Of a DNA stretch of 64,000 bases, positions 58,101 through 64,000 are shown piece by piece; position 1 is the first letter of the stretch; each line of letters begins with the position of its first letter. The notes under the pieces were generated by a model. That model was not told where the DNA came from. It did no database searches and was given only the letters and a program-made list of their open reading frames with translations. The DNA is taken from the NCBI GenBank assembly GCA_021733925.1, contig JAIPJY010000021.1:1-64000 (forward strand). Reading direction: 5' to 3'. The translations under genes were made by a program, and so were the position numbers. Source of the stretch: Prosthecobacter sp. Its GTDB lineage: Bacteria; Verrucomicrobiota; Verrucomicrobiia; Verrucomicrobiales; Verrucomicrobiaceae.

Positions 58101-59045
58101 CTGCTGCGCGGCGAGGTGCAGAAGCCCGGCGACAGGGTGCCGCGTGGTTTGCCCATGCTCGCGAAATCGAGCGCCGAGATCGCGCAAGGCAGCGGCCGCA
58201 AAGAACTCGCCTCGTGGATTTCATCGCCGGACAATCCGCTCACGGCGCGTGTCATCGTGAACCGCGTGTGGTTGCATCTCTTCGGCCAGGGCATCGTCGC
58301 CACGCCGGACAACTTCGGTTTGTCAGGACAAGCGCCCACCCATCCCGCGCTGCTCGATCACCTTGCCACGCGATTCATGAAAGAAGGCTGGTCAGTGAAA
58401 AAACTCATCCGCGAGCTGATGACGAGCCGCGTCTATGCCCTGAGCACCGCGCACGACGCGAAGAACTTCGAGGCCGATCCCGACAACACGCTGCTCTGGC
58501 GCATGTCGCCGCGCCGACTCGATGCCGAGTCCATCCGCGATGCCATGCTACTCACCGCTGGCAAGCTCGACCTCACGCCGCCCACTGGCAGCGCGGTCGC
58601 CATGTATGGCGAAGGTTATGTTACCGGCGTGCAGACGCAGATTCGCGGCGCACTCGATCAAGTCTTCCTCTACCGCTCCGTTTATCTTCCCGTGATGCGC
58701 AACGCGCCGCTGGAGTCGCTCGCGCTCTTCGACATGACGCCCGGCAGCATCGTCACCGGCCAGCGACCTCAGACCACGGTGCCCTCGCAGTCGCTCTTCC
58801 TGCTGAACAGCTCCTATGTGCTAAAAGCCGCCGAGTTCGCCGCCCAACGCCTCCTCGCCGACCGCCCGAAGAGCGAACCGCAGCGCGTGAAGCTCGCCTA
58901 CGAGCGCATCTTCAACCGCACACCGACCGACGCCGAAATCGAGGCCGCACTCACCTTTGTGAAAACGAAACCCACGCCACAAGCAGGCTGGTCCGCCCTC
59001 TGCCAGAGCCTTTGGGCGAGCCATGAGTTTTTGGCCCGCAGCTAA
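55134..59045 (+). CDS. Secreted EF-hand / alpha-beta hydrolase / cytochrome / DUF1549 / DUF1553 fusion (1303 aa)
   Basis: Signal peptide MKLILTSLLLVTCIAIAQD. Two EF-hand loops (DRNGDGKVSREE, about 29-40; DADKDGIGTVAE, about 51-62). Residues about 110-405 are an alpha/beta hydrolase with GIMGSSYGGGLVTYMA (nucleophile near 242) and a late THYGIYREG (His near 375). Two more EF-hands (DADKNGKLSAEE, DADADDALTLEE, about 428-500). CYECH (about 548-552) is a heme site, then DUF1549 (LDLTGLPPTAEQVTAFLAAP; ACARCHDHKYDP at about 853-865) and DUF1553 (IVNRVWLHLFGQGI...) to the end. DUF1549/DUF1553 proteins normally lack the hydrolase. The DUF1501 partner follows after 18 bases. Confidence 0.93.
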   Translation: MKLILTSLLLVTCIAIAQDAAPPDWLKKIDRNGDGKVSREEMPKIFDLIDADKDGIGTVAELTAYFTKAKAKGQTKGATPSPSPSTAPAPGSANPNEPAARGALPETVEKRAITIWSDGTRMAGDLYLPKNRKEGEKLPAIVFCAGTGGTKGGTGGRLGPIFAEKGYVALAFDYRGWGESESQFMAAEPQPKPDEKGEMTIKVKALRWQMNYTDQTEDIRAAISFLVGEPSVDPQRIGIMGSSYGGGLVTYMAGTDPRVKCVVAQVPGLGGANRDRALAAAFRLHTQQARGEVEPVPLETGKMTGKMEKYSNMRTNAAKSIGFSGLEAAAKINVPALFVVAENEELSNNDIVAEAQKQIAARGVPSKFHVVKGITHYGIYREGFQEATALEIAWFEEHLKGAAAKPAASTPETPPAPKTAPAANTTPKLEEGFKALDADKNGKLSAEEFAALKLGTTYFREHPEQLEPAFKKLDADADDALTLEEYRNIARPRQSKGGQGKGKAKRPPAETEAPKASAEATSEKSMKFADADLAFFEKNIRPVLIKSCYECHSAEADKLKAGLALDARVALLKGGDSGAAVVLGKPEESLLIKSLRHDDPDLKMPPEKHGGKLSEAVIANFVEWVKRGAPMPEGQAVAVAQKMEARMDHWAFKPMKDSPAPTVKSTSWPRTEVDRFVLAELEKKGLAPVADAEPAALLRRVHLDLTGLPPTAEQVTAFLAAPSESRIDGVIDELMKSPQFGERWGRHWLDVARYAESSGKETDFAYPHAWRYRDYVIKAFNADMPFDQFIREQIAGDLFEAREDKERAELLIATGFLAIGPKSHIEKNPLQFEMDVVDEQIDTVSQAFLGLTAACARCHDHKYDPVSQRDYYALAGIFRSTDTKFGTIKLVQNNNVSTLVPLPATAGQPDALKPLMPRERERLERLVAQGTARLAELTKEKMFASSEFVQTRLRTQTSAAHLAAYEADGTPKQFATCVLERDKPRDSALLLRGEVQKPGDRVPRGLPMLAKSSAEIAQGSGRKELASWISSPDNPLTARVIVNRVWLHLFGQGIVATPDNFGLSGQAPTHPALLDHLATRFMKEGWSVKKLIRELMTSRVYALSTAHDAKNFEADPDNTLLWRMSPRRLDAESIRDAMLLTAGKLDLTPPTGSAVAMYGEGYVTGVQTQIRGALDQVFLYRSVYLPVMRNAPLESLALFDMTPGSIVTGQRPQTTVPSQSLFLLNSSYVLKAAEFAAQRLLADRPKSEPQRVKLAYERIFNRTPTDAEIEAALTFVKTKPTPQAGWSALCQSLWASHEFLARS

Positions 59046-59063
59046 ACCAACCCTTTCACCACC

Positions 59064-60470
59064 ATGAACCCCTTTCTCCATCACTCCACCTCTCCACTCC
59101 ACGGCTTCTCACGTCGCGAATGGCTGCAAAGCACCAGCGCAGGTTTTGGTTATCTCGCCTTGAATGCGCTCGCCACGCAGCGTGCCCTCGCTGACGTCGC
59201 GCCGCCGCTCGCACCGAAGCAGCCGCATTTCCCCGCCAAGGCCAAGCGCGTGCTTTTCCTCTGCATGGATGGCGGTCCGTCGCATGTGGACAGCTTTGAC
59301 TACAAACCCGAGCTGGCGAAATACGCGGGCAAAGCCATCGGCAAAGGCAAGGTGCCCACCGGCAAGCTCATGGCCCCGGTGTGGGAGTTCAAGCAGCGCG
59401 GCCAGAGCGGCCTGTGGATCAGCGAGCTTTTCCCGCAGATCGCCTCGCACGCGGACAAGCTCTGCCTCATTCGCAGCATGAAGACCGATGTGCCGAACCA
59501 TCCGCCCGCCTTCCTGCAAATGCACTGTGGCATCCCGACTGCGCCACGTCCCAGCATGGGTGCCTGGATCACCTACGGCCTCGGCAGCATGAATGAAAAC
59601 CTGCCCGGCTTTGTCACGCTGAGCCCGAATCCCGGCAACGGCGGCTCCGCGAACTACGGCAGCTCGTTTCTTCCCGCCATCTATCAAGGCACCCGCATCG
59701 GCAACGGACGCCAACCCGTCGCCCAGGCCAAAATCAGCAACCTCGCGCATCCTCAGCTCGCACGGCCTGAGCAGCGTGCCCAGCTCGACTTCGTGCAGCA
59801 GCTCAACCGCGCCGCGCAGCAGCGCCAGCCGGAGAACGCCGCCATCGAGGGCCTCATCGAGTCGCACGAACTCGCCTTCCGCATGCAGGATGCGTTGCCC
59901 AGCGTGCTCGACATCGAAAGCGAGTCCGACACCGTGAAAAAGCTCTACGGCATCGGCAACACCACCACCGACGACTTTGGCCGCCAGTGCCTCATGGCGC
60001 GACGCATGTTGGAGGCCGGAGTGCGCTTCGTGGAGATCAATCACGGCGGCTGGGACCAGCATCGCAACCTCACCGAAGACCACGGCAAACACGCCGCCGC
60101 CGTCGATGGCCCCATCGCCGGCCTCCTCACCGATCTCGAAGGCCGTGGCCTGCTCAAAGACACGCTCGTGATCTTCGCCGGTGAGTTTGGCCGCACGCCG
60201 TATGCACAGATCGACGAGGGCCGCGATCACAACCACACCGGCTACACCACCTGGTTCGCCGGTGGCGGCGTGAAACCCGGCCACAGCCACGGCGAAACAG
60301 ACGAGTTCGGCTACGAGAGCGTCATCGACCCCGTCCACATCCACGACTGGCACGCCACCATCCTCCACCTCCTCGGCCTGGAGCACACCAAGCTCACCTT
60401 CCGCCACGCCGGACGCGACATGCGCTTGACGGAAGTGAAGGGCAATGTGGTGAAAGGGATCTTGGGGTGA
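59064..60470 (+). CDS. DUF1501 family protein (468 aa)
   Basis: Tat-type leader (FSRREWLQSTSAGFGYLA) and the family motifs RVLFLCMDGGPSHVDSFDYK, LISELFPQIASHADKLCLIR-type sequence, FLQMHCGIPTAPRPSMGAWI, RFVEINHGGWDQHRNLTEDH and DTLVIFAGEFGRTPYAQIDE. The fusion protein just upstream is its operon partner, as in most DUF1549/DUF1553 loci. Likely periplasmic; activity unknown. Confidence 0.94.
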   Translation: MNPFLHHSTSPLHGFSRREWLQSTSAGFGYLALNALATQRALADVAPPLAPKQPHFPAKAKRVLFLCMDGGPSHVDSFDYKPELAKYAGKAIGKGKVPTGKLMAPVWEFKQRGQSGLWISELFPQIASHADKLCLIRSMKTDVPNHPPAFLQMHCGIPTAPRPSMGAWITYGLGSMNENLPGFVTLSPNPGNGGSANYGSSFLPAIYQGTRIGNGRQPVAQAKISNLAHPQLARPEQRAQLDFVQQLNRAAQQRQPENAAIEGLIESHELAFRMQDALPSVLDIESESDTVKKLYGIGNTTTDDFGRQCLMARRMLEAGVRFVEINHGGWDQHRNLTEDHGKHAAAVDGPIAGLLTDLEGRGLLKDTLVIFAGEFGRTPYAQIDEGRDHNHTGYTTWFAGGGVKPGHSHGETDEFGYESVIDPVHIHDWHATILHLLGLEHTKLTFRHAGRDMRLTEVKGNVVKGILG

Positions 60471-60545
60471 ACTACGCCGTAGATTCCAGGCGCAGACTGG
60501 AAGTTTTCTGGTCAGTTTCCGGCAAGCCATTCGTCTTTGCTCTGA

Positions 60546-61061
60546 ATGACCGAAGAACTGCTCGTCAACAGCCTGCTGGATGCCCGCCCGCGATTGGTGG
60601 CCGGGGCGTTTGCGGTCGTGCGGGATGCGCACGCGGCGGAGGATGTGTTTCAGGAGGTGCTGCTGAGGGCGTTGCGGATGCGGGAGAGTTTTTCGGATGA
60701 GGGCGGATTGCTGGCCTGGGCTCGTGTGTCGGCGCGGAATCTTGGGATTGATCAGGTGCGACGCGCGGGGCGGCTGGGTGAGATTTTGAGCGAGCTGGCT
60801 CTGGATGCGCTGGATGCGCGGCTGGAGGATGCGGGCGATGCACAACGGCGGCGCATGGAGGCGATGCGGGGGTGCATGGAAAAGCTGCCGGAGGAATCGA
60901 GGACGCTATTGCGGATGCGCTATGACGAAGGGCGCAAGGGCGAGGAACTGGCGCGGCTGCTGCGGCGCAGTGAGGCGGCGATTTACAAGGCGCTCTCGCG
61001 GCTGCATCAGGCGTTGCGGAAGTGCATCAATGAACGGCTGGCGGAGGAGGGCGCGGCATGA
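60546..61061 (+). CDS. ECF-type sigma factor (171 aa)
   Basis: Region 2: RLVAGAFAVVRDAHAAEDVF, QEVLLRALRMRESF, WARVSARNLGIDQVRRA. Region 4: EKLPEESRTLLRMRYDEGRK and GEELARLLRRSEAAIYKALS, a helix-turn-helix. Its end overlaps the FecR gene by four bases (ATGA), so sigma and anti-sigma are co-translated. It probably controls the secreted-protein genes downstream. Confidence 0.92.
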   Translation: MTEELLVNSLLDARPRLVAGAFAVVRDAHAAEDVFQEVLLRALRMRESFSDEGGLLAWARVSARNLGIDQVRRAGRLGEILSELALDALDARLEDAGDAQRRRMEAMRGCMEKLPEESRTLLRMRYDEGRKGEELARLLRRSEAAIYKALSRLHQALRKCINERLAEEGAA

Positions 61062-62347
61062 GCATGACCGACGACGCGCAGCTCTGCGAAATGCTCACGC
61101 GCTATGTCGCGGGTGATTGCTCGACGGAGGAAGTGCAGGAGCTTTCCTCGCGACTGGAGCGCGATGCGGCGGCGTGTGAGCTGCTGGCGGAAATTCTGAT
61201 GCAGGGCGCGGCGGTGCGGGAGTTCGCGCAGGCGAATCCGGTGCCGGTGCGCGAGGTCCATCGTGCGCCTCAGCGCTGGCAGGCCTTGCTTTGGCCGATG
61301 GCGGCTGCGGCTGCGGTCGTGTTCGCGGCGGTGATTTGGATGCAAAGCGGACGCGATGCGGCGTGGGTGATGCGCGCAGCGGAGGTGAGCGGCAGCGTGC
61401 GCTGGACTGGTCAGGGCGGGAGCATCGTGGACAGCCTCGCGAAGGATGCGGCGCTGAGTGGCGGCACGGTGGAGACGGTGTCGGATGATGCGGCGGTCAC
61501 GCTGGCCTTTCGCGATGGCTCGCTCATCACGCTGATGGCGCACAGCGCGGCGACGATTTCCGATGATGGACAAAAGCAGGTGCATCTGCGCGAGGGCAAT
61601 CTCTCCGCCGATGTGCGGCCCCAGCGCAGCGGGCGACCGATGCTAATTCACACGGCGACCGCTGTGCTGGAGGTGGTGGGCACGCGCTTTGATGTAGAGT
61701 CCGGCACTGCTACAACGCGTTTGAATGTGGATGAAGGCACTGTGCGGATGACGCGGCTGGTGGATGGCAGCACGGTGGACGTGCCGGCGGAGCATCAGGT
61801 CGTCGCGTCGCTGAGCCGGGCGGAGAAATTCGGGGCTGTGCAGCGACTCACGCCGACGCTGAACTGGCGCAGTGATTTGAGCCAAGGCGCGAAGGGCACC
61901 GATGGCGAGTGGCTGCCTGCGGAGGCTGGATTGCCCGCGAGGCTGAAGGCGTTGCCAAAACTCGTGACCCCGGCGAAACGCGAGCCGGTCACGCTGCATC
62001 ATGTGAGTGTCGAGGTGCCGTGGGAGTTTCTGCAAACGCTGCAACTCAAATCGGATTCGCGACTGCGACTGCGTGGCCGCATGACGACCCTCACGTCGGT
62101 GGAAATCATGCTGAACACAAAGCTGCTGCGCGGTGGATTCGCGGGCAATTACTTCGCACGCCCCACGCCTGCATCGCTCGACTGGCAGCTTGATTTGCCA
62201 ATCACGGAGTTTCGCAAATGGCAGAGCGAAGCTGGCGAGCCATTGCCAGATGGCCTGCAATTGCGCCGCGTCGTCATCTACACCATCGGCAGCGATGCCG
62301 GGCTGGAGATTGAGCAGGTCGAAGTGGTCAATGGCAGCACACGATGA
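61058..62347 (+). CDS. FecR-domain transmembrane anti-sigma protein (429 aa)
   Basis: Cytoplasmic N-terminus (CEMLTRYVAGDCSTEEVQEL), one membrane helix near residues 78-92 (LLWPMAAAAAVVFAAVIWM), then a FecR-type domain: SVRWTGQGGSIVDSLAKDAA, TLAFRDGSLITLMAHSAATI, GNLSADVRPQRSGRPMLIHT and VGTRFDVESGTATTRLNVD. The C-terminal half is a LamG/jelly-roll-like beta domain. FecR-type proteins hold or activate ECF sigma factors in response to an external signal. Overlaps the sigma gene and the next gene by four bases each. Confidence 0.9.
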   Translation: MSMTDDAQLCEMLTRYVAGDCSTEEVQELSSRLERDAAACELLAEILMQGAAVREFAQANPVPVREVHRAPQRWQALLWPMAAAAAVVFAAVIWMQSGRDAAWVMRAAEVSGSVRWTGQGGSIVDSLAKDAALSGGTVETVSDDAAVTLAFRDGSLITLMAHSAATISDDGQKQVHLREGNLSADVRPQRSGRPMLIHTATAVLEVVGTRFDVESGTATTRLNVDEGTVRMTRLVDGSTVDVPAEHQVVASLSRAEKFGAVQRLTPTLNWRSDLSQGAKGTDGEWLPAEAGLPARLKALPKLVTPAKREPVTLHHVSVEVPWEFLQTLQLKSDSRLRLRGRMTTLTSVEIMLNTKLLRGGFAGNYFARPTPASLDWQLDLPITEFRKWQSEAGEPLPDGLQLRRVVIYTIGSDAGLEIEQVEVVNGSTR

Positions 62348-64000
62348 TTTTTCCCCAGATGAAACACGAACAACTGATTGAACCGCAGAGAGTGGACAGA
62401 CGCAAAGTTTCTGAGTCCCGTTTTTGTCTTTCTCTGCGCCCGTCCATCCTCTGCGGTTTGGCGCTCGGCGTGTTCGCTGCGAGCGTGAGCGCCGCGCCGG
62501 TTGATTTCGGGCGCGATGTGCGTCCGTTTCTCGATCAGCACTGTGTCTCGTGCCACGGGCCGAAGAAGGAGAAGGGCGGCGTGCGTCTGCACACCATGGG
62601 CACGATCAGTGAGACGCCGCAGTTTGCGAATACCTGGCTGGAAGTGCGCGAGCAACTGCTCAGCGGCGATATGCCGCCGGAGGACGAGAAGCAGCCGTCG
62701 GAGGCGACTCGAAAGGCGGTCATCGCGTGGATCGACGCGGAGGTGGAGCGGGCGCAGCGTGAGTCGGCCAGCACGGGCGGCAAGGTGGTGATGCGACGGC
62801 TGAATCGCAGCGAATACCGCGAGACGATGCGCGAAATCCTGCACCTGCATCCGGCCATCGACACCGCCCTGGGTTTGCCCGATGACGACACGTTTCATGG
62901 CTTTGACAACATCGGGTCCGCGCTGAACATCTCCTCGGCGCGCAATCGCGTCATGGCGCAGGCCATGGGGCACCCGGAGTCGGCGGGGTCGAAGGCGGAC
63001 TTTCCTGGCTACGGCAGCCGCGCACAGCACGTGCTCTTCCTCTCCGCCACACCCATTGAGGAAAGCTACACGCAACTGTGGAATCAGCTCGATGTCTTCG
63101 GCCATGGCAAAAAATTCCCCGGCTTGATCGACAAGGACCTCACTGATGATCAGAGAAAAGCCGTGGCGCAGCGCTTTCTCGTGCGGCGGGTCACTTCCCT
63201 GAAGCTCGGCGAGGAGGAACTCACGAAGAATCTCTACCGTCGTGAGTGGCGGCGCGGAGGTGTGGCCGTGCACGACGACCCCATCCGCGTCACCGATCCC
63301 CGCCAGCGCCTGGTGCTGGCACTGGTGCAGAAAAAGGTCGCTGAGATCATCGGGCATGAGAAATTTGGCTCCTCCTTCCAGATGGGCATGCTGGCCTCCT
63401 TTGAGAGCTTCCAGCAGACCGCCCTCCACACGCGTGCACGCAGCGGCGACGCCGATGAGCCGTCAAACTTCGATGACAGTGAGCAGACTGAGAGCAGCGC
63501 TGCGCGCCAAGGTGTGGACGTACGCAGTGTGAACCGGCTGGCGAAGTCCCACCGCCGCCTCTTTGGCCAGGAGCTGCCGCACCCGAAGATGGACGCGCTC
63601 GTGGATGATCTCTCGGGGTCATGGATAAAAGGCGAAAAGGCGCTCGTTTTTGTACGCCGCATCGCCAGTGTGAAGGACCTCAAACGCAAGCTCGACGAAC
63701 GCTACGACAAGTGGTTGTGCGATCGGCTGAGGCTCGAGCTGCCAGCCGCCGCCCTGCCAAAGCTCCAGTGGATGATCGACCGCTACAGCGATGAAAACCG
63801 CGAGTTTCGGGATCAGGGCAATGACGCCCCCCTCGCCGATGACAAGCATGAAGACGAAGGCGGGCATGACACCTTCTTCGCGTGGTTCTTCCGTGGCAAG
63901 AGGCCTGAACGCGTGTTCAGCGGAGCCAGGCTGCTGCATCGTTTCAATCAGAAGGGCTCAGTGTATGCCGCCTTCTTTGAGGACAACCACACCGCCGCGC
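62344..64000 (+). CDS. PSCyt/DUF1587 N-terminus fused in frame to a helicase C-terminal region (partial)
   Basis: The ATG overlaps the FecR stop. One frame is open to the window edge (552 codons). Residues about 36-51 are a signal-like hydrophobic stretch; HCVSCHGPK (Cys about 67-His about 71) is a heme site of PSCyt1; RLNRSEYRETMREIL and DDTFHGFDNIGSALNISS (about 155-198) are DUF1587. From about residue 199 the sequence changes to a superfamily 2 helicase: RNRVMAQAMGHPE, HVLFLSATPIEESYTQLWNQ (motif III SAT, about 229-245), FLVRRVTSLKLGEEELTKNL, DDPIRVTDPRQRLVLALVQK, KALVFVRRIASVKDLKRKLD (motif IV, about 432-450). The missing body would hold motifs I-II on one side and DUF1592/1588/1585 on the other. 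The junction near 62935 is seamless. Confidence 0.85.
   Translation, partial: MIFPQMKHEQLIEPQRVDRRKVSESRFCLSLRPSILCGLALGVFAASVSAAPVDFGRDVRPFLDQHCVSCHGPKKEKGGVRLHTMGTISETPQFANTWLEVREQLLSGDMPPEDEKQPSEATRKAVIAWIDAEVERAQRESASTGGKVVMRRLNRSEYRETMREILHLHPAIDTALGLPDDDTFHGFDNIGSALNISSARNRVMAQAMGHPESAGSKADFPGYGSRAQHVLFLSATPIEESYTQLWNQLDVFGHGKKFPGLIDKDLTDDQRKAVAQRFLVRRVTSLKLGEEELTKNLYRREWRRGGVAVHDDPIRVTDPRQRLVLALVQKKVAEIIGHEKFGSSFQMGMLASFESFQQTALHTRARSGDADEPSNFDDSEQTESSAARQGVDVRSVNRLAKSHRRLFGQELPHPKMDALVDDLSGSWIKGEKALVFVRRIASVKDLKRKLDERYDKWLCDRLRLELPAAALPKLQWMIDRYSDENREFRDQGNDAPLADDKHEDEGGHDTFFAWFFRGKRPERVFSGARLLHRFNQKGSVYAAFFEDNHTAA
62381..62458. repeat. Palindromic repeat element inside the start of the fusion gene
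   Basis: aaccgcagagagtggacaga and the following cgcaaag (62381-62407) match the reverse complement of ctctgcgcccgtccatcctc tgcggtt (62432-62458) at 22 of 27 positions, around a 24-base centre. The ACCGCAGAG...CTCTGCGGT form is that of dispersed palindromes seen in many Verrucomicrobia genomes. It is translated as the N-terminal region of the fusion protein or lies in its leader. Confidence 0.75.

Noticed and set aside
59109-60845. 578-aa minus-strand frame opposite DUF1501 and the sigma gene
   Set aside because: Crosses two well-supported genes and shows no domain; a shadow of GC-rich codons.

Overview
The window looks like chromosomal DNA of a Verrucomicrobiota (or closely related PVC) bacterium. 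It is GC-rich and packed with families typical of that phylum: DUF1800/DUF1501 pairs, PSCyt/DUF1549/DUF1553 giant secreted proteins, DUF1501 Tat-type proteins, a PEP-CTERM protein, DNRLRE domains, ceramidase-like secreted enzymes, and ECF sigma/FecR pairs. No rRNA, CRISPR array or complete transposon was seen. Genus cannot be fixed from this sequence.

Layout. 1-6.4 kb: two tandem paralogous giant lipoproteins on the minus strand; the left one runs off the edge and carries a frame-breaking internal tandem duplication. 7.0-15.5 kb: plus-strand operon of a DUF1800 multi-domain secreted protein, DUF1501 and a pseudopilin-like protein. 15.5-18.9 kb: two minus-strand secreted proteins sharing a DNRLRE domain. 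19.0-19.5 kb: gene debris, including a truncated copy of a gene that is intact at 43.3 kb. 19.5-26.8 kb: acetyltransferase, Gfo/Idh/MocA oxidoreductase, PHP-like protein and two alpha/beta hydrolases. 27-37.6 kb: a long plus-strand operon (two ceramidase-like enzymes, DapA-like and HpcH-like aldolases, a propeller-like protein, PSCyt/DUF1549/DUF1553 protein, DUF1501), probably for uptake and breakdown of complex organic substrates.

37.8-44.4 kb is a compact accessory island. It starts beside the 3' end of a tRNA gene and ends beside a truncated tyrosine integrase. Between them lie seven co-directional genes: a small protein with a helical tail, a Cas4/RecB-like Fe-S nuclease, two small membrane proteins, a WGR-domain ATP-dependent DNA ligase, a DNA polymerase III beta-clamp homologue and a DUF932 protein. 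Strong hairpins sit in the untranslated gaps between them. This is the best candidate in the window for an undescribed system, probably a DNA replication/repair cassette of a mobile element.

44.6-48.4 kb: ECF sigma factor, a putative membrane anti-sigma factor, a Spy-like protein and an 825-aa EF-hand/thioredoxin/heme/monooxygenase fusion. 48.3-54.3 kb: minus-strand oxidative-stress block (coiled-coil protein, DsrE, Dps, DUF2202 ferritin-like, exported KatG and its Fur/PerR regulator), flanked on both sides by fragments of dead genes. 55.1-60.5 kb: a 1303-aa hydrolase/EF-hand/cytochrome/DUF1549/DUF1553 fusion and its DUF1501 partner. 60.5-64 kb: ECF sigma factor, FecR anti-sigma, and an ORF that begins as a PSCyt/DUF1587 protein and switches in frame to the C-terminal half of a helicase. 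That switch is either a true fusion or an assembly chimera, and deserves checking first.
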